DNA from: Pseudomonas sp. KNUC1026
GTDB lineage: Bacteria > Pseudomonadota > Gammaproteobacteria > Pseudomonadales > Pseudomonadaceae
Assembly (NCBI RefSeq): GCF_021650705.1
Contig: NZ_CP087138.1
Span: 4,828,501 to 4,892,500 of the forward strand
Direction of reading: 5' to 3'
Length of the DNA: 64,000 nt
Shown: positions 36,360 through 44,627 of the stretch, piece by piece
Layout of the letters: every line of letters begins with the position of its first letter
Position numbering within the stretch: the stretch's first letter is position 1
Made by a program: the position numbers and the translations under genes
Notes under the pieces: model-generated
The model's input: the letters and a program-made list of their open reading frames with translations, nothing else
What the model was told of the DNA's origin: nothing
The model's database searches: none

Positions 36360-36913
36360 CAGTAATCCTCAGTTTCAAAGAAAGTCAGTTTCGTTGATCT
36401 TTCACATGTTTATAGGTGGGCTTAGACAAGCAAGGCCAACGGTGTCCATCAGTGAGTAATTATTCAGCATGCTGTCGGCTTCTGTCTAGAGACAATCGGA
36501 GGTAGCAAACGCGATGGAGTAGTGGTTTAAGGCAGATTTTGCTGATTTTTAGCAGGCTGCAGGGTCGTCTAAATCGGTTATAGCCCTCATTGTTAAATTG
36601 ATTGCCCTGTGACCAACTTCGACCATCGGGTTTTAGTATTAGGCATCAACCGGTCGCCGGTATTTACGCATGCTATTGATAAATCATCGAAAAGCCGCAG
36701 CACCGAAGATATCATCTCCTGCTCATGTAATCAGAGGTAGATTATGGTCAACCTGCGGACTTCGGGTTGGTAAGTTTCGATAATTGCAGTCATTTCTGAA
36801 AAGCTAAATCAGCTAAAGTATCTGATTGAGGGCAAAAGCGACTCTACGGTAAAAGGCGATATCCATGCCCAAATAGACCGGCTCGAAGCCTTCTGGATTA
36901 ACGTTGAGCACTA
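36360..36913. other. Low-GC intergenic region with a coding remnant
   Basis: 554 bp without a complete gene. From 36774 an open frame on the plus strand without any usual start codon reads ISEKLNQLKYLIEGKSD and QIDRLEAFWINVEHYQYF, protein-like, and ends at 36986 inside the antisense ImmA gene. It looks like the 3' end of a lost gene. The rest shows no recognisable RNA or repeat. Confidence 0.35.
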
Positions 36914-37780
36914 TCAATACTTTGACCACCCAGGCCGGCCATCAAGCTCTTCCAGAAGGTCATCGTCGTCACTTCTAGCGCGATAGCTGTCCGACACAGG
37001 GCGAGTATCCATCTCTTCGAAATTCAGGATCGATTGTGTCTGTCTGGTGGGAGCATGGTAGGTAGCTTGTTCGTAGCAGGCGAACCGCCGAGCATCATTA
37101 CTGGTACTCCAATCAGTTCCTTCGATGTCTGCCTCATGAAGGCCGCTGATGCCGGCCTTGTGCGCTTTGGCTGCGGCGGAGTTTTGGGGAAGCGGAATCC
37201 CCTTAGAGATCCACACTCTTGCATCTCGCAGGGCCTTTGAGCCAATGGAGTATTTGACCACGCCATCTTCTGCGACAACGAAAGCCAGATGTCCCTCTGA
37301 GGCCTGTGCGAACTTGGATGCGATGCAGGAGCGGGATGCTTGGAAGTAATCCGCCAGTTCGGCAAGGCTCTCCAAGGAAAAGTCTCGCTCCTCAGTAAAT
37401 GGCTGGATCATTGCCCAGGGAACCAAGCACTCGGAAGCGAAGAGGTCACACGAAACCTCTTCCGGGTGACGCCCTGTGAAGCGCTCTAGCTCATCACCGG
37501 GCACCTTCAGGCCATGTTTGGACGGGAGCTCAAGGACATGGTGCGCGATCTCATGCAGGATCGTGAAACGCTGTCGAACCGGGCTGTCCTTTTTGTTGAC
37601 GCAGATGTGCTTCTGCCCACGTCTTTCGAAAGTGTTACCTGCTTCACCCTCCTCAAGCTCCACGCGTGAGACCTTGAAGCCCAAGTGGATCGCAAGCGCT
37701 TCAACATCAACTGGAGCTGTGTTGATGCCGGCGTCTTTCAGCAGTTTTCTAGCTCGTGAGATGACAACGTTTTCGTCCAT
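36914..37780 (-). CDS. ImmA/IrrE family metallopeptidase
   Basis: 288 residues from ATG 37780, which has CGAGGGG upstream; an ATG at 37831 would overlap the preceding gene. The zinc site HEIAHHVLE (HExxH) and the following FASECLVP match COG2856 proteases that cleave XRE repressors. The C-terminal 130 residues are less conserved and may sense a signal. It follows an XRE gene by 14 bp. The pair probably controls the divergent ubiquitin-like operon: cleavage of the repressor would turn the operon on. Confidence 0.85.
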   Translation of the reverse strand: MDENVVISRARKLLKDAGINTAPVDVEALAIHLGFKVSRVELEEGEAGNTFERRGQKHICVNKKDSPVRQRFTILHEIAHHVLELPSKHGLKVPGDELERFTGRHPEEVSCDLFASECLVPWAMIQPFTEERDFSLESLAELADYFQASRSCIASKFAQASEGHLAFVVAEDGVVKYSIGSKALRDARVWISKGIPLPQNSAAAKAHKAGISGLHEADIEGTDWSTSNDARRFACYEQATYHAPTRQTQSILNFEEMDTRPVSDSYRARSDDDDLLEELDGRPGWSKY

Positions 37781-37794
37781 GAAACCCCTCGCAG

Positions 37795-38165
37795 TTACAT
37801 TTGCTGGATGAGTTGGATCCTCTTGAGCCAAGCCTCTTCCGTGTTCGGGCGTTCACCTCTGAAGCTCATCGTTGCGACGTCTTCAAAGTCCGCCCATGGG
37901 ATGTCCATTCGAGACACCATCAGTCGGTACAGGGAGTCCTCGACAGTAACTGACTTGGCCAGCAGCTTGAACACCTCACTTTCGCGGTCATCCAGCTCGA
38001 GTGCTTGACTCAGGCGGTCGACGACCTCCTCAGAAGGGGCCGCTCGGTCTCCCTTCTCAAGTCTCCAAATGTATGCGTGATCCAGATCGCCTGCGCGTTT
38101 CTCCAGGTCACGGAAGCTCAGCTCTTTCGTTCACGCATGGTAGCGATGAACCCGGCCAAATCCAT
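37795..38165 (-). CDS. XRE-family repressor (single-base indel)
   Basis: Starting at ATG 38165, the frame stops after 15 codons. Restoring one base near 38121-38127 (CTCTTT) gives 123 residues: MDLAGFIATMRERKELSFRD, then LEKRAGDLDHAYIWRLEKGD, a standard XRE helix-turn-helix, and a helical tail ending RIQLIQQM. The stop lies 14 bp before the ImmA gene. It is the obvious candidate to bind the three GTTGTC-N6-GACAAC palindromes just upstream. Not visible as one frame because of the indel. Confidence 0.75.
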
Positions 38166-38210
38166 TTTTTCTCCAACCTCTTGCATTGCCCAAACGGGCG
38201 GGAGTAGTCT

Positions 38211-38228
38211 GTTGCCTAGTCAGACAAC
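38211..38228. promoter_or_regulatory. Operator O1, GTTGCC-N6-GACAAC
   Basis: 18-bp imperfect palindrome, closest to the xre start (46 bp upstream of it). The wider form CTGTTG...CAACAG extends the symmetry. Related to O2 and O3. Confidence 0.65.
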
Positions 38229-38277
38229 AGCTCGTGATTCATGATCCATGATAAGCGGCTTTTTTTTGAAGTCCACT

Positions 38278-38295
38278 GTTGTCTGGATGGACAAC
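38278..38295. promoter_or_regulatory. Operator O2, GTTGTC-N6-GACAAC
   Basis: 18-bp palindrome with perfect half-sites, in the middle of the divergent promoter region. A C/T-rich hairpin-like stretch (ACGACCGTTGGGTCGT) follows it. Confidence 0.75.
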
Positions 38296-38326
38296 GACCG
38301 TTGGGTCGTTTTTTTAGGACGGTGGT

Positions 38327-38344
38327 GTTGTCTGCGTGGACAAC
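38327..38344. promoter_or_regulatory. Operator O3, GTTGTC-N6-GACAAC
   Basis: 18-bp palindrome with perfect half-sites, 32 bp before the first gene of the ubiquitin-like operon, a position suited to blocking its promoter or initiation. Confidence 0.75.
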
Positions 38345-38376
38345 AGCTCATTTGGTTCAGATACGAGGATTCACCT

Positions 38377-39125
38377 ATGAGTCAATTGAACGATTTTGAG
38401 GTTGAGGACGTGGCTGCCGCCCTCTTGGGGGGCCGCGAGGTGCGTGACCATGGCCCGTACAAAATCCAGCTCGGCAACGAAGCGCTGGAGTACCGGCCAC
38501 TGGTGATCGTAGATCCTGTTCCGACAGGGCAGCAGGTATTGGAGGCTGCTGAACTCCGTCCAGTGGACGAATACCTGCTGTTCCAGGTACTCACCAACGG
38601 CCACTTGGAGCTGCTTAGCCCTGGTGAGACCACTGACCTGCGCCAGGCTGGCATCGAGAAGTTCTTGGCGTTCAAAAGTGATCGCACCTTCCGCTTCTTC
38701 ATTGATGGGCGGGCACAGGACTGGGGGCACAGCGCATTTCTGGGCGCACCTTGAAAGCGCTCGCCGGCGTCGATCCGAAGCTGTACGACATCTTCTTGGT
38801 GATCCCAAGTGATGACGATGAGCTGATCGAAGACCGCGACCTGTTCGACTTGGCGCGCCCTGGGGTCGAGAAGTTCGCTGCGGTGGAGATCAACATCAAG
38901 GTCTTCGTAAACACGGAGCCGGTGTTCGTCCATTCGCGCAACCTCACCTACTGGGAAGTAGTACGGCTGGCCTACCCGGAAGCCGTACCGGATCCGAACG
39001 CCCAATTCACCGTTACGTTTGCGAAAGGTCACGAAGGTAACTCCATGACCAACCTGGTCGATGGCCAACACGTCCGTATCAAGAAGGGGATGCACTTCAA
39101 TGTCACACCAACTGATAAGTCGTAG
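38377..39125 (+). CDS. Multi-ubiquitin-like protein, three Ubl domains (indel)
   Basis: As written there are two frames: 38377-38754 and 38751-39125. One extra G in the G5 run at 38723-38727 fuses them into 249 residues reading DWG...RISGRTLKALAGVDP across the join, the usual linker between ubiquitin-like repeats of this family. Three tandem beta-grasp units are then seen: about residues 20-110 (PTGQQVLEAAELRPVDEYLL), 110-175 (LKALAGVDPKLYDIFLVI) and 175-249. The tail is GMHFNVTPTDKS. It is the modifier of the conjugation system encoded downstream. A -1 ribosomal slip on GGGGG, or TTG re-initiation at 38751, cannot be excluded. Confidence 0.82.
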
Positions 39126-40287
39126 TCCTCACCTCCTGCGCCTGCGTAACGAGGGGTACAACCTGGAGACCAAAGAAGGTTATCTCTTGGTTCGAGATGT
39201 GCCCTACGTGAACGCTCAGCGCCAGGTGTGCAAAGGCGTGTTGGTCATGGCGCTCAATCTGACCGCTGATGTAGCGGTCAGCCCGAGCGACCATACGGCA
39301 CATTTCATTGGTGACTGCCCTTGCTATTCGCAAGGGCGTCCCCTCGAGCAAATCATCAACAGCAGTGGTACCAATCAGCTGCTGTCGGATTTGGTCGTGA
39401 ACCACTTCTTCTCGGCCAAGCCCAAGACGGGCAACTATGCCGATTACTACGAGAAAGTCTCGATCTACGTTTCGATTCTGAGTGGCCAGGCTCAGGCGAT
39501 AGACAAGGAAGTCACTGCCAAGACGTTCGCACCGTTCCGATCCGATGTCGAGGATACGGTTTTCGCTTACACCGACACGGCCTCGGCACGTGCTGGTATA
39601 GGAGCACCCACCGGGAGGTTCAAGGGGCTGAGGGTAGCAGTGGTTGGGCTGGGTGGTACCGGGGCTTACATCTTGGATCAAGTTGCTAAGACGCCTGTGG
39701 CAGAGATCCATCTGTACGATGGTGATGTGCTCCAGCAGCACAATGCGTTTCGCTACCCTGGCGCTGTGTCCTTCACCGACCTTCAGCGGGGAATGAAGAA
39801 GGTGGAGTACCTCAATGAGAAATACGGGGTGATGCATCGCAGCATCATTCCCCATCCCTGCATGATCACTGCTGGGAATGTCGCTGAGCTGGGCGCTTTC
39901 GACTACGTATTCCTCAGTGTCGATAGTGCTGCCGTGCGGGATTTGGTGGTGAAAGCACTCCGGGGCACGCGAACCTCGCTTCTTGATGTCGGCATGGGTG
40001 TACACCTGGTGGGCGATAAGCAACAGGTCTGGGGAATGTGCCGCGTAACGACGCTCACGCCTGGGCATCATGAACACGCGAATCGCACCATGCCGCTCAC
40101 CGAGAACTCTGCAGAAGATGCCTATCGTTCGAACATTCAGATCGCTGACCTGAATGCCCTCAACGCGGTACTCGCGGTTGGCACCTGGAAACGGCTCTGT
40201 GGGTTCTACGTCGACCAAGTCCAGGCCGACCACTTCACCTACTCGACCAACTTGAACGAGATGGGCAACAGCGAGGAGCGCCCATGA
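39100..40287 (+). CDS. E1-like ThiF activating enzyme with E2-like N-terminus
   Basis: 395 residues from ATG 39100 (AAGGGGA RBS), overlapping the Ubl gene by 26 bp. The C-terminal half is a ThiF/E1 adenylation domain: VAVVGLGGTGAYILDQVAK for nucleotide binding, EIHLYDGDVLQQHNAFR, and LLDVGMGVHL. The N-terminal 160 residues (with HFIGDCPCYSQGRPLEQI) correspond to the DUF6791-type region, thought to be E2-like. The enzyme should adenylate the Ubl C-terminus and pass it on. Its stop overlaps the next ATG. Confidence 0.8.
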   Translation: MSHQLISRSPHLLRLRNEGYNLETKEGYLLVRDVPYVNAQRQVCKGVLVMALNLTADVAVSPSDHTAHFIGDCPCYSQGRPLEQIINSSGTNQLLSDLVVNHFFSAKPKTGNYADYYEKVSIYVSILSGQAQAIDKEVTAKTFAPFRSDVEDTVFAYTDTASARAGIGAPTGRFKGLRVAVVGLGGTGAYILDQVAKTPVAEIHLYDGDVLQQHNAFRYPGAVSFTDLQRGMKKVEYLNEKYGVMHRSIIPHPCMITAGNVAELGAFDYVFLSVDSAAVRDLVVKALRGTRTSLLDVGMGVHLVGDKQQVWGMCRVTTLTPGHHEHANRTMPLTENSAEDAYRSNIQIADLNALNAVLAVGTWKRLCGFYVDQVQADHFTYSTNLNEMGNSEERP

Positions 40288-40727
40288 TCATCAAGAGCCT
40301 CACGCCTCAGTTCGTTGAGAGCTTCCCCCAGAAACTGGAGCCAGGTGAGCTTTACCTGGCGATGGAGTTCGCAACCGCAGCGCACCTGTGTGCCTGTGGT
40401 TGCGGCAATAAAGTGATCACCCCGTTCTCACCAACCGATTGGCAGATGTCATTCGATGGTGAAACGGTGTCGCTCAAGCCTTCTATCGGCAACTGGTCGT
40501 TCAAGTGCCGCTCTCACTACTGGGTACGGTCTGGGCGGATAGAGTGGGCCGGCGACATGTCGCAGGCCGCGATCAACGCCGGGCGCAACCGTGATGCCGA
40601 AGCGAAAGCACGGCTGCAATCGAGTAGAACGGAGGAGGTTGTGGCTCGTCAGCCGGCGCCTCAAACCCAAGAGCAAGTCGATGAACCGTCCTTGATCGCC
40701 AGGTTCAAGACGTGGCTCGGGTTCTGA
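40284..40727 (+). CDS. DUF6527-like zinc-binding protein
   Basis: 147 residues, ATGA-coupled to the E1 gene. The Cys pattern HLCACGCGNKV, with later WSFKCRSHYWVRSGRIEWA, predicts a metal site typical of DUF6527 proteins found in multi-ubiquitin/ThiF operons. The last 60 residues are a low-complexity linker and a short helix (SLIARFKTWLGF), perhaps for targeting. It may act as ligase, protease or substrate adaptor of the system; that is inference. Confidence 0.75.
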   Translation: MIIKSLTPQFVESFPQKLEPGELYLAMEFATAAHLCACGCGNKVITPFSPTDWQMSFDGETVSLKPSIGNWSFKCRSHYWVRSGRIEWAGDMSQAAINAGRNRDAEAKARLQSSRTEEVVARQPAPQTQEQVDEPSLIARFKTWLGF

Positions 40728-41310
40728 TCTTGGACGACCAGCCACATGCCTATAAAGGAGGGGGCCCGCACTGGAGGAATAGGGCCCTTCGATGATTTTC
40801 ATTCCCCCATCTCCTCCTGTCCGCCAAGTCCCGGCATCATAGTCTGAGGCGTAAAAGCTCAGGTTATTGGATGATTTGCACTATTTTGGTGCAAAATTAA
40901 TGGTAAACTACACTTTAAGTGTATGAGTGCCATATGCCATACTCGGTTTATCCAACGATTTTCGCCCGGCTAGGGCACCTCTGTGATGGAGGTTTTGGCG
41001 TTGCAACGCCGACTAGCAGGGGAGAACCGTCAAAATTTTGTTGGGAAGCAAAATTATGATGGTGCTACCGTTTGGCGGATCTTGAGGCTGTTGGCTCATG
41101 AACCTTGGAGCTTTAGCTCGGTCTGAACTACAGTCGTGATACCGCTTGTCGGCTGACCACAGGTACTGCTTGTGAGCCTGGCGACCGGAATTGATAATCC
41201 GCGCCCCCGCGCAAACGCTTCGGTACGACGTTGCTGTCCAGTGGAGTCAGCGGTCGCGCACTTGGATTCGTTGATGCATCGTGGAGCCAATATTCTTAGA
41301 GGATGGAACT
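40728..41310. other. Structured leader region, possible ncRNA
   Basis: 583 bp with no gene but several self-complementary blocks in order: TTTGCAC/GTGCAAA (40875-40881/40889-40895), ACACTT-T-AAGTGT (40910-40922), the perfect palindrome GGCGTTGCAACGCC (40997-41010) and AATTTTG/CAAAATT (41034-41040/41049-41055). It may hold a promoter with operators and a structured 5' leader or a small RNA upstream of the 55-residue gene. No known riboswitch class recognised. Confidence 0.4.
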
Positions 41311-41478
41311 ATGACTCTGGAGCGTATGATCGAAGAGGCCCGTAACCGGAAGGGTTCTCATGAAGCCAGCCTGAAGGCGGCTCGCGACCGCATGGCCGAC
41401 ACCAACAATCGTCTGGTACGTGAATTCGCTAAGCAAGAAGTCACCGCGACACTGCTGGCCAAGACCTGCAGCCTCTAA
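41311..41478 (+). CDS. 55-residue helical protein beside the protease gene
   Basis: Starts at ATG 41311 behind AGAGGA. The product (MTLERMIEEARNRKGSHEAS at its start, TLLAKTCSL at its end) is highly charged and almost wholly helical. A strong terminator directly follows, so it has its own transcript and may be abundant, while the large cysteine-protease-like gene begins 55 bp beyond. It could be substrate, inhibitor or sensor for that protein. No family recognised. Confidence 0.6.
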   Translation: MTLERMIEEARNRKGSHEASLKAARDRMADTNNRLVREFAKQEVTATLLAKTCSL

Positions 41479-41495
41479 CAAATCTCTTTATACGA

Positions 41496-41522
41496 AAGCA
41501 GCCTGATGGGCTGCTTTTTTTT
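41496..41522 (+). terminator. Rho-independent terminator
   Basis: GCAGCC (41498-41503) pairs with GGCTGC (41509-41514) around a 5-base loop, flanked by A:T pairs and followed by eight Ts. It separates the 55-residue gene from the protease-like gene, whose ATG is only 12 bp farther on; the large gene therefore depends on read-through or a promoter within the small gene. Confidence 0.88.
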
Positions 41523-41533
41523 GCGCGATCATA

Positions 41534-43717
41534 ATGACTCCATATCTCATCACCAGCTTCGAGGAAGCGACGCTGGCAGCTTTGATTCATGAGCCTTATG
41601 GCTACGATCATGCTGACATTTTCGACAAACCTCAGATCACGTACATCTACAACTATCTGAAATCCTTCATGCCAGAGATTCCGAAGGACAAGAAGACAGT
41701 AGGGAGCATTCTGCTCGAGCATGAGTATATCGACCGAGATTTCCTTGAGGACTACTCCCGCTTTTATCTAGGGCGTTTCGGCAACGACGGCTATAAATGC
41801 GCTCGGCTTCACTTCTTCAATTGCGATCTGACTCATAAGCGGCTTGATGCCTTGCTTGCTGGCGATGCAGGTGTGGTGCTGGCCGATGACGACGATGAGA
41901 ACGCGGTGAAGACTGTAGAGCAACTGCAATCTCACTACCTCGGCTTCATGGTGATCAAGCCGCTCACTCGAACATTCGTGGGTAAAACCTGCCTGCGTGT
42001 GAGCGGTGACCGAGGTGATGGCAAGAAAAAAATCGATAAGCCCTACGATGTGAACCTCTTCGGCATCAAGCTTACGATCAATTCGATTGCCTTCCAGGAG
42101 CAGGACAAGGTGGTGGCTGCTTGTGCCACCACCGCCATTTGGACAGCGCTGCACAGCCTGCCAGGTCGAGGGGTCAAGGACATCAAGTCCTGCAGCGAAA
42201 TCACCACTGCTGCGTTGAATTTTGTGGATGGCTCGAGTAACGGCTTCCCTAACAAAGAGCTGACCAACAAACAGATTCAGCGAACGCTTGACGTTGAAGG
42301 ACTGCGATATCACAGCAGTAGCCTTGAGGAGTCGAGCCAGAAATCGTTTCGCGAAGCCCTTGTCGCCCATATCGATAGCGACCTGCCTGTCATTTTGACC
42401 GGTACCGTATATGGTGTGGAACCTAACGAATCGGGTGAGTATGTCAAAGCAGGGCACGCCATCACCGCCCTTGGCTATGATTTCCGGGGAGACTCAAAGT
42501 GGGTGTATGTCCATGACGACCGCCTTGGCCCGTACGCTAGAGCCGAGATGGTCATGGTTGAGGCCATCTTGAAGGAACGTACCCCAGAGGCTGCAAAAGG
42601 TCGATGGGGCTTGGCGATGTCTGTTCGCGAGCCGAATGCAACCACGTGGGTTCCCCCCCATGAGATCATCGTTCCAGACATTTCGATCATCCCGGCAGAT
42701 AGAAAGACCCGTATCGATTTCAAGTTTGCGCACGGCACCGCTGAGCGCATCCGTGACCAAGTCGCAGGCTACCTCAAGGATGAGATGTGTCCCGAACTGG
42801 GCATTGAGGTGCCGGACGTCAGCTATAAGGTCAGATTGGCGTCTATTGCTCAAGCGCGGGATGTTGTTCGGTTACATCGTACCCACCGGAAGGTGGGTGA
42901 TATGCTGGGCAGCTACACTCTTGATGAAGAGAGGATGATTCGCTGGCGGAAGGAGAAACTCAGTTTCCTGACTGGCAACCTGGCGCGCCTGCAGTGGCAA
43001 ATTGACGTCTACTGGAATTCAGAACCGGCCTTCCGTGTGTTTTTGGATGCCACCGATATCCCATTAGGCAACGCGGTTTCGGGCATTTACATTCTTGACC
43101 CGATTTTTGCCGATGCGATGTTGGCCGGATTCATTGGCCAGGAGAGCCAAGTCGCCGGTCTGGATGACCAGCACTTCTTTCCAGCATTCACCAGAGCCGT
43201 CAAGCAGCGCCGAGATGACTACGAAAGCCATCTCAACAGCATGTATGGCACGCTGCGTGCGCCCAACCACATTAAACAGAACGAGGTGGCGCGGAACGGG
43301 AAGGGTACTAACCCGACCGCGAAAAAGTTCTGGGATCCTCAGCAGATTCGATTGGTTGAGGTTCATGAAGCGTACAAAAAATTGGCTGAGGCAGTGGCCA
43401 GCGACCCAAGCTCAAAAAGCCAGCTCATCTGGGCCATCGGCAAGGATGGTGAGCTGTTTATCGCTGAGGACATTCCCAAACCGGATGAGCTCGGCCATCC
43501 CAGTATGACTGGTATGCAAGCTGCTCGGATTGCTGGTGAAATCAAGCCTAAGGACGGCTATTGGGAAGTTAACTTCTTCTCGGGTAGATACAGTGGTGAC
43601 TACGCCGATGCGGAAAGGACGCAGTTCCTGACCAATGCGGTGTACAAGATTCGGTCACTTTTTCCATATGATAAGTTCGAGGCTTTCTACCCTGACGCTC
43701 CTGCCTCAAAGGTCTGA
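41534..43717 (+). CDS. Large cysteine-protease-like island protein
   Basis: 727 residues, not recognised as a whole. Residues about 175-340 look like a papain/C39-type peptidase: FQEQDKVVAACATTAIWTAL (Gln and Cys), KAGHAITALGYDF (His) and KWVYVHDDRLGPYA (Asp). The N-terminal 140 residues are helical. The last 160 contain LIWAIGKDGELFIAEDIP, ARIAGEIKP and WEVNFFSGRYS, a separate compact domain. No signal peptide, so it acts in the cytoplasm, perhaps as a defence effector that cleaves a host protein. Function inferred only from these motifs. Confidence 0.65.
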   Translation: MTPYLITSFEEATLAALIHEPYGYDHADIFDKPQITYIYNYLKSFMPEIPKDKKTVGSILLEHEYIDRDFLEDYSRFYLGRFGNDGYKCARLHFFNCDLTHKRLDALLAGDAGVVLADDDDENAVKTVEQLQSHYLGFMVIKPLTRTFVGKTCLRVSGDRGDGKKKIDKPYDVNLFGIKLTINSIAFQEQDKVVAACATTAIWTALHSLPGRGVKDIKSCSEITTAALNFVDGSSNGFPNKELTNKQIQRTLDVEGLRYHSSSLEESSQKSFREALVAHIDSDLPVILTGTVYGVEPNESGEYVKAGHAITALGYDFRGDSKWVYVHDDRLGPYARAEMVMVEAILKERTPEAAKGRWGLAMSVREPNATTWVPPHEIIVPDISIIPADRKTRIDFKFAHGTAERIRDQVAGYLKDEMCPELGIEVPDVSYKVRLASIAQARDVVRLHRTHRKVGDMLGSYTLDEERMIRWRKEKLSFLTGNLARLQWQIDVYWNSEPAFRVFLDATDIPLGNAVSGIYILDPIFADAMLAGFIGQESQVAGLDDQHFFPAFTRAVKQRRDDYESHLNSMYGTLRAPNHIKQNEVARNGKGTNPTAKKFWDPQQIRLVEVHEAYKKLAEAVASDPSSKSQLIWAIGKDGELFIAEDIPKPDELGHPSMTGMQAARIAGEIKPKDGYWEVNFFSGRYSGDYADAERTQFLTNAVYKIRSLFPYDKFEAFYPDAPASKV

Positions 43718-43750
43718 TCGTCGACTGATCAGCGGTACCGGCAAGCGGTA

Positions 43751-43820
43751 GCGATGCTGAGAAAAAGGCATCGCGGACACCTAATGTGGAATGAGCCCGC
43801 CCCTAGAGATAGGGCTGGCT
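43751..43820 (+). terminator. Two hairpins after the protease gene
   Basis: GCGATGC/GCATCGC (43751-43757/43768-43774) encloses an A-rich loop, and a second imperfect hairpin GAGCC...GGCTC lies at about 43791-43821. There is no T-run. Likely the 3' end of the protease transcript. Confidence 0.4.
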
Positions 43821-44069
43821 CAGGGGCTGATTGGTGCGGTACAGGATTGTCCGCTCATCACGTGTGCGCGGACGTCGCCTGTCTTACGAGTCGATCACCG
43901 TAGGAGCGAGGTCTGCCAGGGTTAAGCTCGTCAAGCGGAAATGGCACGGCTCACGCCTGGCTTTTCGTCATTATCTTCACGTTGAATCGGACAGGTATCA
44001 CGCAGGTGTCAGCCCTGAACTGGTCGACGACCGGATGCTTTTTAGCGTGAGAAGCCCCAACTGTCTGTC

Positions 44070-44075
44070 TATAAT
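44070..44075 (+). promoter_or_regulatory. TATAAT box before the sce7726-like gene
   Basis: A perfect -10 hexamer lies six bases before the ATG at 44082, so the mRNA would be leaderless or nearly so. No clear -35 is seen. Confidence 0.35.
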
Positions 44076-44081
44076 CCGCGC

Positions 44082-44627
44082 ATGTTGAATCCGACCGAAA
44101 TCCGCCCAATCCTCAAGCAGTGGGTCACGAAAGCGATGTCCCACGACGAGAGTGACGTCTTCATTGAGGAGCTGTGCTTCATCGATAAGGCCAGACGCGC
44201 CGATCTCGTTCACGCCAATGGGAAGCTGACCGCTTTCGAAATCAAGTCGCATGCTGACACCCTGGTGCGCTGGGAGGGTCAGCAGCAGGCTTACATGGCG
44301 TGCTTTGACGAGGTCTGGCTATGCTGCCATTCGAAGCATTTGGTGAGGGCTCTTGAGTCCTGTCTTCCGCATGTTGGCGTACTCGTCGTCGATGACTATT
44401 CTGGCATGGCGATGATCCGAAGGGCGAAACCCAACAAGCTCCAGGATAAATTTCACCTGACGGGATTCTTGTGGCGTAGCGAGTTGGACGCACTCGCGAG
44501 CCAGAATGGGGTGGCAACGAAAAGTCGCGACCTCATAAAAGAGGTGCGCCGCCAGCTGTGCGACGCCCTCTCCATGAGCGTGATCAGATCACATGTATTG
44601 GATAGCTTAAAACAACGTTACCGTTAA
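44082..44627 (+). CDS. sce7726-family protein, PD-(D/E)XK-like
   Basis: 181 residues. EELCFIDKARRADLVHANGK followed by LTAFEIKSHADTLVRW fits the nuclease-fold pattern D...ExK with a conserved Arg-Ala-Asp, as in sce7726 proteins. QQQAYMACFDEVWLC completes the core. Its stop overlaps the stop of the convergent beta-family gene by 4 bp. Such proteins recur with sce7725/beta proteins in islands. DNA cleavage is inferred from the fold pattern. Confidence 0.72.
   Translation: MLNPTEIRPILKQWVTKAMSHDESDVFIEELCFIDKARRADLVHANGKLTAFEIKSHADTLVRWEGQQQAYMACFDEVWLCCHSKHLVRALESCLPHVGVLVVDDYSGMAMIRRAKPNKLQDKFHLTGFLWRSELDALASQNGVATKSRDLIKEVRRQLCDALSMSVIRSHVLDSLKQRYR

Noticed and set aside
40728..41310. Retron or toxIN-type RNA in the structured stretch
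   Set aside because: No reverse transcriptase or ToxN-like nuclease nearby and no tandem RNA repeats.
43834..44088. Arg-rich 84-codon frame before the sce7726-like gene
   Set aside because: Starts GTG without an RBS, ends in the -10/ATG of the next gene and has no domain; probably chance, although not excluded.
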